Shown here: positions 7,202 to 13,410 of the stretch, one piece after another
Layout: every line of letters starts with the position of its first letter
Position numbering within the stretch: position 1 is the first letter of the stretch
DNA from: an uncultured Acidaminococcus sp.
GTDB taxonomy: Bacteria > Bacillota > Negativicutes > Acidaminococcales > Acidaminococcaceae
NCBI GenBank assembly: GCA_905213155.1
Contig: CAJMHI010000037.1
Location: forward strand, 1 to 18,776
Direction of reading: 5' to 3'
Length of the DNA: 18,776 bases
Notes under the pieces: generated by a model
Told to the model about the DNA's origin: nothing
Databases searched by the model: none
The model's input: only the letters and a program-made list of their open reading frames with translations
Program-made: the position numbers and the translations under genes

Positions 7202-8200
7202 ATGCGTACGGGAATCTTAAAGATCCTGAAGCAACATGCACCCGCACCAGTTTCGGGAGAAATGCTGGGAAAAACGCTGGGGATTAGCCGGACAGCGGTC
7301 TGGAAACATATCCAGGCGTTAAAAAAAGAAGGGTACCAGATTACAGCCTTTACGAAAAAAGGCTATGCCCTCCTGGAGGTCCCGGATAAAATGTTGCCGG
7401 CAGAAATTGAGGAAAAGCTGCACACCAAGTTTGTTGGCCGGCATATCCATTATTATGAATCCGTAGCCAGTTCCAATGATACGCTAAAGCAATTGGCACT
7501 GGAAGGAGCAGAAGACGGCACGGTGGTGGTGGCAGAAGAACAGACCGGCGGCCATGGCAGGCTGCACCGGGGCTGGTTCAGCCCTAAATACCAGGGCATT
7601 TGGTTTTCTGTGTTATTTAAGCCGCCCTTTCTGCCTCAGGAAGCTTCGAAAATTACTTTGCTTAGCGCTGTGGCGGTGGTCAGGGCTATTCGGGAATGCT
7701 GTCATGTGGATGCCAAAATCAAATGGCCCAATGATATCCTGTTGGAAGGGAAAAAACTGGTGGGCATCCTCACAGAAATGAATGCGGAATTTGGCCATAT
7801 CAATTATCTGATTTCCGGTATCGGTATTAATGTGAATGTGCCTAAAGAAATTGTCCCGGAGGAACTGCGCAGCTTTGCTATTTCCATTGCCCAGGTCGCA
7901 GGGCACAACATTGACCGGGTGGCCTTATTTGCCAAGGTACTGGATTATATGGAGTCCTATTATGAGATTGCCTGCCGGGAAGGCTTTGACCCGGTGATCC
8001 AGGAATGGCGGAAATATTCCACGACCCTTGGCAAGGATGTAAAAGTGATTGCCCCGGATAAAACCTATACCGGAAAAGCAATGGATATAGATACCTCCGG
8101 CTGCCTTGTGGTGCAGCGGGACGATACCGGGGAACTGGAAACTGTGCTGGCGGGGGATGTATCCATCCGTCCGGTTCACGGAAAAGGAAAATATGAGTAA
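7202..8200 (+). CDS. birA: bifunctional biotin operon repressor / biotin-[acetyl-CoA-carboxylase] ligase
   Basis: Makes biotinyl-AMP and transfers biotin to carboxylase or decarboxylase carrier domains. The N-terminal winged helix (residues about 1-60, with GKTLGISRTAVWKHIQALKKEGY) indicates it is also a DNA-binding repressor of biotin genes. The catalytic domain shows TGGHGRLHRGW (about 116-124), equivalent to the GRGRxxR biotinyl-AMP loop, where the usual second Arg is His, then KWPNDILLEGKKLVGIL (about 174-190) and the GIGINVN strand. A C-terminal SH3-like domain is present (TYTGKAMDIDTSGCLVV). The 332 residues are typical. AAGGAAGGAAGG precedes the ATG at good distance. The 80-base gap after ftsH holds nothing I recognise. 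No biotin synthesis genes are in the window. Confidence 0.95.
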   Translation: MRTGILKILKQHAPAPVSGEMLGKTLGISRTAVWKHIQALKKEGYQITAFTKKGYALLEVPDKMLPAEIEEKLHTKFVGRHIHYYESVASSNDTLKQLALEGAEDGTVVVAEEQTGGHGRLHRGWFSPKYQGIWFSVLFKPPFLPQEASKITLLSAVAVVRAIRECCHVDAKIKWPNDILLEGKKLVGILTEMNAEFGHINYLISGIGINVNVPKEIVPEELRSFAISIAQVAGHNIDRVALFAKVLDYMESYYEIACREGFDPVIQEWRKYSTTLGKDVKVIAPDKTYTGKAMDIDTSGCLVVQRDDTGELETVLAGDVSIRPVHGKGKYE

Positions 8201-8206
8201 GTGTTA

Positions 8207-8254
8207 CACGTAGGGGGAAATTACCCGAATCCCCTTGCGTGATTTTTTTCTTTT
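8207..8254 (+). terminator. intrinsic terminator after birA
   Basis: CACG-TA-GGGG (8207 onward) pairs with CCCC-TTG-CGTG (8231-8241), with a small internal bulge and a loop of about 14 bases. ATTTTTTTCTTTT follows. It starts 6 bases after the birA stop codon. The T-tract overlaps the spacer of the next promoter. Confidence 0.8.
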
Positions 8255-8262
8255 GCTATAAT
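8235..8262 (+). promoter_or_regulatory. promoter of coaX with extended -10
   Basis: A perfect TATAAT (8257-8262) is preceded by TGC, giving the extended -10 element TGnTATAAT. A weak -35, TTGCGT (8235-8240), lies 16 bases upstream within the birA terminator. Transcription would begin around 8269-8271, exactly at the 5' edge of the folded leader that follows. Confidence 0.75.
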
Positions 8263-8271
8263 TAAGGCAAT

Positions 8272-8330
8272 CGGGTCTGCTCCAAGACGCAGGAAGACCC
8301 GGTGAGAGCCTGCTGAACAAGGGAGCGGAC
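8272..8330 (+). promoter_or_regulatory. structured 5' leader of coaX, candidate cis-regulatory RNA
   Basis: A 9-bp helix closes the element: GTCTGCTCC (8275-8283) with GGAGCGGAC (8322-8330), including one G-U pair. Inside it GCAGG (8289-8293) pairs with CCTGC (8309-8313) around a 15-base purine-rich loop; purine-rich internal loops AAGAC and TGAACAAG lie between the helices. A competing perfect 7-bp pairing exists: CGGGTCT (8272-8278) with AGACCCG (8295-8301), which breaks the closing helix. CTCC (8280-8283) is also complementary to the coaX ribosome binding site GGAG. I do not recognise a known riboswitch class. Function is inferred only from the fold and from its position between promoter and gene. 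Confidence 0.5.
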
Positions 8331-8365
8331 AAAACGGAATACATTTTTCAGGAGGAATGCAGCCC

Positions 8366-9142
8366 ATGTTAATGGCTATGGATGTTGGCAACACCAACAT
8401 TGTGGTTGGTGTGTATGACGGGAAAGAGTGGCAGGCACACTGGAGACTTTCCAGCAGCCGGTCCCGGACCAGTGACGAATTTGGCATTGTTCTGGGGAGT
8501 ATGTTTGCCTACAGCGGTATGGATATGAAAGATATTGAGGATATCATCATTTCCACAGTGGTACCGCCTCTTCTGGTGCCCCTTTGCAATATGTGCAAAC
8601 GGTATTTTAATATTACGCCGTTTGTGGTTACCAGCCAGATTAAAACCGGGCTGAAACTGGATTATGATGATCCCAACCAGCTAGGGGCGGACCGGATTGT
8701 GAATGCGGCTGCGGCCCATCAGCTGTACGGGGATAAGGGCAATCTGATCATCATCGATTTTGGGACAGCGACCACGTTCTGTGCACTGACGCCGGAAGGG
8801 GAATACCTGGGCGGAGCCATTGCCCCGGGCATCGGGATTTCTACGGAAGCCCTGTTCCAGAAAGCTGCTAAATTGCCCCGGATTGAACTGATTAAGCCGC
8901 CCAAGACCATTTGCCGTGACACGGTGCATGCCATGCGCAGCGGCGTAATTTTCGGCTTCGTGGGGCAGATGGATGGCATTATTACCCGGATGAAAAAAGA
9001 ACTGGACGGGCAAGCCTTTGTGGTAGCAACCGGTGGATTTGGACGGCTCATGGCTTCCGAATCCAATCTGGTGGATGTGGTGGAACCGTCCCTCACACTG
9101 GAAGGACTGCAGATCCTCTACGCTATGAACAAAAAGCAGTAA
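8366..9142 (+). CDS. coaX: type III pantothenate kinase
   Basis: First step of coenzyme A synthesis: phosphorylates pantothenate with ATP. CoaX enzymes have an ASKHA fold, need a monovalent cation and are not inhibited by CoA. The phosphate-binding motif DVGNTN is at residues 6-11, LGADRIVN at 106-113 (D109 is the expected catalytic base), IIDFGTATTF at about 128-137, and GGAIAPGIGIS follows. ATG 8366 gives 258 residues and places AGGAGG (8350-8355) 10 bases upstream. The in-frame ATG at 8357 directly touches the ribosome binding site, and ATG 8372 is less well spaced. It sits in the conserved ftsH-coaX-dusB stretch of Firmicutes, but here has its own promoter and a folded leader. Confidence 0.95.
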   Translation: MLMAMDVGNTNIVVGVYDGKEWQAHWRLSSSRSRTSDEFGIVLGSMFAYSGMDMKDIEDIIISTVVPPLLVPLCNMCKRYFNITPFVVTSQIKTGLKLDYDDPNQLGADRIVNAAAAHQLYGDKGNLIIIDFGTATTFCALTPEGEYLGGAIAPGIGISTEALFQKAAKLPRIELIKPPKTICRDTVHAMRSGVIFGFVGQMDGIITRMKKELDGQAFVVATGGFGRLMASESNLVDVVEPSLTLEGLQILYAMNKKQ

Positions 9143-9149
9143 TTGAAAT

Positions 9150-9183
9150 GGGAGGCAGACAGCGTGCTGCTTCCCGTTTTTTT
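9150..9183 (+). terminator. intrinsic terminator between coaX and dusB
   Basis: GGGAGGCAG (9150-9158) pairs with CTGCTTCCC (9167-9175) with one G-U pair and an 8-base loop, then G and seven T. It begins 8 bases after the coaX stop codon and ends 13 bases before the dusB ribosome binding site. No convincing promoter lies between them. Confidence 0.85.
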
Positions 9184-9216
9184 GGCACATATAGAAAAAG
9201 GAGAACGAGAACAGGT

Positions 9217-10191
9217 ATGCTGCAACGGGATTTTTTTAGCAATCAGCCGGTTGTCCTGGGTCCTATGGCCGGGGTGACGGATCAGCCATTTCGGGTTCTG
9301 TGCCGGGAACTAGGTGCGGACCTGGTGGTGTCAGAGATGGTCAGTGCCAAGGCGCTCTTGTACAAAAATGAAAAAACATTTTCCATGCTCCGGCTTGCGC
9401 CGCAGGAGCGTCCGGTTTCCGTGCAGCTTTTTGGCTCCGTGCCGGAAGAATTGGCCCGGGCTGCCAAAATCGTAGAAGAGTCCGGTGCCGATGCCATTGA
9501 TTTTAATATGGGGTGCCCGGTGCATAAAGTGGTCAGTAACGGAGAAGGGTCCGCCCTTATGAAGGATCCCCAGCGGGCCTATGCCTGCCTATGTGCCATG
9601 GTGGATGCGGTCAGCGTTCCCGTTACGGTGAAATTTCGCTCCGGGTGGGATGATGCCCACAAAAATGCAGTGGAAATTGCCTGCCTGGCTGAAAAAGCGG
9701 GCGTGGCCGCCGTAGCGGTGCATGGCCGGACGCGGGGACAAATGTACAGCGGAAAGGCAGACTGGGACTGCATCCGCCAGGTCAAAGCGGCAGTTTCCAT
9801 TCCCGTTATCGGCAATGGAGATGTATTTTCCGGGAAAGATGCGCTGGCCCTTATGCAGCAAACCGGCTGTGACGGGGTTATGGTGGCCCGGGGCGCCCAG
9901 GGCAATCCCTGGATCTTCCGGGAAATTAAGGCCGTTCTTCAGGGCAAGGCGGTTCCTCCCGTTTCTATTACAGAACGGTTCCGCATGGTGCGGCGGCATC
10001 TGCAGGATTTGATTGCGTTTAAAGGAGAATCCGTGGGGGTGCGGGAGATGCGGCACCACGGGGCCTGCTATTTTACCGGGCTGCCTCGCAGCGCCTATTA
10101 TCGCAATGCCATCAATCAGGCCGGAGACGCGGCACAATTTTTGCTAATCCTGGATACGTATGAAAAGGAACTGGAGGACCGGCATGAATGA
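9217..10191 (+). CDS. dusB: tRNA-dihydrouridine synthase (DusB-like)
   Basis: FMN- and NADPH-dependent enzyme that reduces specific uridines in the tRNA D-loop to dihydrouridine. The TIM-barrel starts with VVLGPMAGVTDQPFR (about 12-26). NMGCPVHKV contains the catalytic Cys100. VTVKFRSGWDD, HGRTRGQMYSGKADWD (flavin and RNA contacts) and GNGDVFS are family hallmarks. ATG 9217 gives 324 residues, the family norm. An upstream in-frame start near 9148 would lie on the coaX terminator hairpin, and its extra 23 residues are basic and unlike the family. AAAAGGAG (9196-9203) is 13 bases upstream. The stop codon overlaps the next gene within ATGAATGA. Assignment to the DusB subgroup rather than another Dus rests on length and on the conserved position after coaX. 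Confidence 0.93.
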   Translation: MLQRDFFSNQPVVLGPMAGVTDQPFRVLCRELGADLVVSEMVSAKALLYKNEKTFSMLRLAPQERPVSVQLFGSVPEELARAAKIVEESGADAIDFNMGCPVHKVVSNGEGSALMKDPQRAYACLCAMVDAVSVPVTVKFRSGWDDAHKNAVEIACLAEKAGVAAVAVHGRTRGQMYSGKADWDCIRQVKAAVSIPVIGNGDVFSGKDALALMQQTGCDGVMVARGAQGNPWIFREIKAVLQGKAVPPVSITERFRMVRRHLQDLIAFKGESVGVREMRHHGACYFTGLPRSAYYRNAINQAGDAAQFLLILDTYEKELEDRHE

Positions 10192-10699
10192 AAAAAATTA
10201 TGCTCCGTTTTACCAACGGATTACCCGTCCTTTTGTGGGCCATCCTGGAAGGATAGCAACGCTGAAACTTCTCAATGGGGTATTGGTCCTTCTCATGTAC
10301 CTGCTGTATCCTTATTTGCTCTTTCGGACGTATCAGTGGGGACATTCCGTTCTGACCCCTGTATTTTTAAAGCTCTTTTTCATTCCCGCCCTTTCTTTTC
10401 TGGTGCTTTCTGTGTTCCGGCACAAGATTAACCGGCCTCGTCCCTATGAGGCTCATGCAATCGTGCCGCTCCTGCCACGAAATAAGCAGGGCGAATCCAT
10501 GCCCAGCCGTCATGTATTTTCGGCAGCCTTAATCAGTATGTGCTGGCTGTATGTGCAGCCACAAGTGGGTGTAGCCTGCCTTTTTTGCGGCTTGCTCAGC
10601 GGCGTTACCCGGGTACTTGCCGGGGTTCACTATCCCAGCGACGTAGCAGCGGGCTTTGATATCGGTGTTTTGTGCGGACTTATTTTGTGGGCCGTCTGA
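10184..10699 (+). CDS. PAP2-family membrane phosphatase
   Basis: Probable lipid phosphatase acting on undecaprenyl pyrophosphate, phosphatidic acid or a related substrate at the membrane. The 171 residues have several hydrophobic segments and the three family motifs: RHKINRPRP (79-87; the usual first Lys of KX6RP is Arg), PSRH (107-110, His110) and TRVLAGVHYPSD (nucleophile region, His149 and Asp153; the usual Ser before Arg is Thr). ATG 10184 is chosen because GGAGG (10173-10177) is 6 bases upstream; the ATG at 10160 has no such site. It overlaps dusB by 8 bases and so is probably translated from the same message. The substrate cannot be told from sequence; polyprenyl pyrophosphate recycling is a reasonable guess given the cell-wall genes downstream. 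Confidence 0.88.
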   Translation: MNEKNYAPFYQRITRPFVGHPGRIATLKLLNGVLVLLMYLLYPYLLFRTYQWGHSVLTPVFLKLFFIPALSFLVLSVFRHKINRPRPYEAHAIVPLLPRNKQGESMPSRHVFSAALISMCWLYVQPQVGVACLFCGLLSGVTRVLAGVHYPSDVAAGFDIGVLCGLILWAV

Positions 10700-10723
10700 C
10701 GTCCAAAAAAGCCGAAAAATAAA

Positions 10724-10753
10724 TTGACAGACGACAAAATCATAGTGTACACT
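10724..10753 (+). promoter_or_regulatory. promoter of the cell-wall peptide gene cluster, with palindrome
   Basis: A perfect -35 TTGACA (10724-10729) and -10-like TACACT (10748-10753) are separated by 18 bases. The -10 lies within AGTGTACACT (10744-10753), a perfect 10-bp palindrome that could be a repressor site. It is 131 bases before the pepV start codon. No T-tract terminator for the preceding phosphatase gene is visible. Confidence 0.7.
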
Positions 10754-10795
10754 AAAATAGTAAAGTGTTGTTTTCAAAATAGGATTTTCTGCAAA

Positions 10796-10862
10796 GGCGG
10801 AGACCTAAAGACCCTGCGGCAGCGGAGAGGGGAGCCTCTGCGTCTGAAGGCAGGGCCTTTTT
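10796..10862 (+). promoter_or_regulatory. pepV leader with terminator-like hairpin (candidate attenuator)
   Basis: AAAG-A-CCCTGC (10807-10817) can pair with GCAGGG-C-CTTT (10850-10860), enclosing an inner hairpin AGAGG/CCTCT with loop GGAG. Five T (10858-10862) follow. GCGGAGA occurs twice (10797-10803 and 10822-10828), and each copy could pair with the same CTCTGC (10836-10841), so mutually exclusive folds are possible. The hairpin ends 8 bases before the pepV ribosome binding site. It may be a regulated terminator in the leader. No known riboswitch is recognised. Confidence 0.5.
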
Positions 10863-10884
10863 GTGTGGAAGGGAGGAGATTTTC

Positions 10885-12267
10885 ATGAATTTGGAAGCAT
10901 TGGTAGACGCCAGCCGGGAAGACATGGTAAAAACTCTGCAAGGTGCGGTGAAAATCAACAGTGTGGAAGCAGCGGCAGAACCGGGATTTCCCTTTGGCAA
11001 AGGGCCGGCTGAATGTCTAGCCTACATGCTGCAAAAAGCAGAGTCCATGGGCTTTCGTACCCAGAACGTAGATAACTACATGGGTTGGTGCGAGTATGGC
11101 GAGGGCCCTACCATGGTGGCCGTCCTGGGGCATTTGGATGTAGTGCCGGCAGGGGATGGCTGGACAAAAGATCCCTTTAGCGGGGATACGGATGGGAAGA
11201 ATGTATTTGGACGGGGGACCATGGATGACAAGGGTCCTGTCACGTCTGCCTTGTATGCATTAAAAGCCATTAAAGACAGCGGCATTCCCCTGAAGAGACG
11301 GATACGGATTTTATTCGGGACCAACGAAGAAACCGGCAGCCAGGATATGAAACACTATCTGGATACCGGGGGAGAAATTCCGGTGTGCGGTTTTACGCCC
11401 GATGGGGAATACCCGGTAATTAACGGGGAAAAAGGCATTATCAATGTGGTTTTCGAAAAGTCCTATGCCCAAAGCGGCGCCTTGCAGTTGGTGAAACTTT
11501 CTGGTGGCAGTGCCTTTAACGTGGTTCCGGCCCTGGCCGCAGCGGAGCTCTCCTGTGACGGCGTAACGGCTGAAGCCATCGCTAAAGAATTTGGCGGCAA
11601 GGACCCGAAAGTGACTGTGGAAATCGCTGCACCCGGCCTTGTGGTGAAAGCAAGCGGCGTACAGGCCCACGGCGCCCATCCGGAACTGGGAGAAAACGCC
11701 ATCGGCCGTTTGGTGCAATTTTTGTCCAAGCTGCCGTTGTCCGGGGAAATCAAAGAAACACTGACCTTCCTGGGAGACCGCATCGGACTGGAAGTCCATG
11801 GGGAATCGCTGGGCATTTGCCTGGAGGATGCAGTATCCGGCAAACTTTCCTTTAATGTGGGCGTCCTCACCGGCGACGCAAAAAAGCTGACCATAAAGAT
11901 CAACTACCGCTACCCTGTGACCAAGCATTATGAAGATTGTGCTCCCATACTGGATGCTGCTTTTGCAGAAGCCGGGTTTACCAAAGTTTCCGAGACCCAT
12001 AACGATGCCCTTTTTGTGGATCCTAATACGGACTACATCCAGACCATGCTGGGTGTCTACGGGGAAATGACGGAATTTAAACCGGAAACCATCTGCATTG
12101 GTGGCGGCACCTATGCCAAATCCATCCCCAATATCGTCGCCTTCGGCCCGATTTTCCCGGGGGACGAAGTGCGGGAACATCTTCCCAATGAATACTGGGA
12201 AATCGACAAAATGGTTTTAAATGCCAAAATTTATGCAGAAACCCTGCGGCGTCTGGCCGGGGAATAA
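10885..12267 (+). CDS. pepV: M20-family dipeptidase, PepV-like
   Basis: Zinc-dependent cytoplasmic dipeptidase, expected to split dipeptides into amino acids. Catalytic and metal residues expected for PepV are visible: GHLDVVPAG (H83, D85), GRGTMDDKGP (around D114-D115), NEETGS (E148, E149), PDGEYPV (D173) and a late His432 in VREHLPNEYWEID. The long internal lid domain of PepV-type enzymes is present (460 residues overall, close to the family's roughly 470). ATG 10885 is set by GGGAGGAG (10871-10878), 6 bases upstream. It begins a run of four same-strand genes with gaps of 18, 27 and 37 bases. With the epimerase next door, I infer that its relevant substrate is L-Ala-L-Glu or other murein-derived dipeptides. 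Confidence 0.9.
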   Translation: MNLEALVDASREDMVKTLQGAVKINSVEAAAEPGFPFGKGPAECLAYMLQKAESMGFRTQNVDNYMGWCEYGEGPTMVAVLGHLDVVPAGDGWTKDPFSGDTDGKNVFGRGTMDDKGPVTSALYALKAIKDSGIPLKRRIRILFGTNEETGSQDMKHYLDTGGEIPVCGFTPDGEYPVINGEKGIINVVFEKSYAQSGALQLVKLSGGSAFNVVPALAAAELSCDGVTAEAIAKEFGGKDPKVTVEIAAPGLVVKASGVQAHGAHPELGENAIGRLVQFLSKLPLSGEIKETLTFLGDRIGLEVHGESLGICLEDAVSGKLSFNVGVLTGDAKKLTIKINYRYPVTKHYEDCAPILDAAFAEAGFTKVSETHNDALFVDPNTDYIQTMLGVYGEMTEFKPETICIGGGTYAKSIPNIVAFGPIFPGDEVREHLPNEYWEIDKMVLNAKIYAETLRRLAGE

Positions 12268-12285
12268 GGAAGAAGGCCATATAGC

Positions 12286-13383
12286 ATGAAGATTACCAAA
12301 GTACGTCTGGGACGCATTTCCGTCCCTCTGCGGGTGCCGTTTAAAACGGCCCTGCGGCGGGTGGACAGTGTGGAAGATGTGATCGTGGAAATCCATACGG
12401 ATTCCGGGGAAGTAGGATTTGGAGAGGCGCCTCCCACAGGCGTCATTACCGGGGATACTACTGGCGCCATTTTAGGTGCTTTTCAGGATCATATCAGTAA
12501 AACCCTATTGGGCCGGGACATGGATGACTTTGAGAATTTGACCAGGGACTTGCAAAAGTCCCTGGTGCATAACAGTTCGGCCAAGGCGGCGGCGGATATT
12601 GCCTTGTGGGATCTGTATGGCAAGCATTACGGCATTCCCGTGTACAAAATGCTGGGAGGCTCCCGGAATCAGATTGTCACGGATCTCACCATCAGCGTCA
12701 ATGCCCCGGAAGAGATGGCAAGGGATGCCATCACCGCCGTGAAGCGGGGCTATGATACCCTGAAAGTCAAGGTAGGAGTGGATCCTGCCCTTGATGTGGC
12801 ACGGCTTGCGGCAGTGCGGGAAGCTGTGGGACCTGGTGTGCGGATCCGGATCGATGCCAACCAGGCCTGGAATCCGAAACAGGCGGTGCGGATCTTAAAC
12901 CAGATGCAGGATAAAGGGCTTGCCATTGAGCTGGTAGAGCAGCCTGTGCTCGCCCGTGATCTAGAGGGGCTGAAATATGTGACGGAGCGCTCCTACGTGC
13001 CGGTACTGGCGGACGAAAGCGTATTTTCTGTGGAAGATGCCCTGGAAGTCGTCCAACGCAGGGCAGCCGATCTTATTAATATCAAGCTGATGAAGTGCGG
13101 CGGGCTGACTAATGGACTGAAAATCGCCACACTGGCAGAAGTCTGCGGCGTGGAATGCATGATCGGCTGCATGCTGGAGGCTAAGGTCAGTGTAAATGCT
13201 GCTGTTCATCTGGCCTGTGCCCGGAGCATTATCACCAAAGTGGATCTGGATGGGCCGGTGCTATGCTCTGAGGATCCAGTGCTTGGCGGCGCCGTTTTTG
13301 ATGAAAAAACCATTACTGTCAGCGATGCACCGGGACTTGGCGTTACGGGCATCCAGAAAGTCCGGTATCTGGACGAATCGTAG
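12286..13383 (+). CDS. ykfB: L-Ala-D/L-Glu epimerase (dipeptide epimerase, enolase superfamily)
   Basis: Interconverts L-Ala-D-Glu and L-Ala-L-Glu, allowing murein peptides to be used as nutrients. Catalytic set: KxK at K160/K162, metal ligands D190 (DANQAW), E218 (ELVEQP) and D243 (LADES), and the opposite base K267 (INIKLMKCGG). This numbering is almost the same as I recall for the characterised Bacillus subtilis enzyme. D320-L-D322 in VDLDGP corresponds to the DxD pair that contacts the substrate amino group, which argues for Ala-Glu specificity over other muconate-lactonizing subgroup activities. The 365 residues are full length. AAGGAAGAAGG lies about 10 bases upstream of the ATG. It is probably co-transcribed with pepV (18-base gap). 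Confidence 0.9.
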   Translation: MKITKVRLGRISVPLRVPFKTALRRVDSVEDVIVEIHTDSGEVGFGEAPPTGVITGDTTGAILGAFQDHISKTLLGRDMDDFENLTRDLQKSLVHNSSAKAAADIALWDLYGKHYGIPVYKMLGGSRNQIVTDLTISVNAPEEMARDAITAVKRGYDTLKVKVGVDPALDVARLAAVREAVGPGVRIRIDANQAWNPKQAVRILNQMQDKGLAIELVEQPVLARDLEGLKYVTERSYVPVLADESVFSVEDALEVVQRRAADLINIKLMKCGGLTNGLKIATLAEVCGVECMIGCMLEAKVSVNAAVHLACARSIITKVDLDGPVLCSEDPVLGGAVFDEKTITVSDAPGLGVTGIQKVRYLDES

Positions 13384-13410
13384 CACCATCTGCAGAAGGG
13401 AGAGAAAAAG

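Noticed and set aside
8290..8313. Cobalamin riboswitch core in the coaX leader
   Set aside because: GGAAGACCCGGTGAGAGCC is similar to the core, but the B12 box and the remaining conserved stems are absent, and the pairing differs.
9148..9216. N-terminal extension of DusB from an upstream in-frame start
   Set aside because: These codons overlap the coaX terminator hairpin and precede the ribosome binding site at 9196-9203. ATG 9217 gives the normal family length.
10791..10810. c-di-GMP-I (GEMM) riboswitch before pepV
   Set aside because: GCAAAG-N7-CCTAAAG matches the order of two conserved blocks, but the first GGCAAAC block and the GNRA-capped helix are missing and the 3' block is not convincing. 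Kept only as a structured leader.
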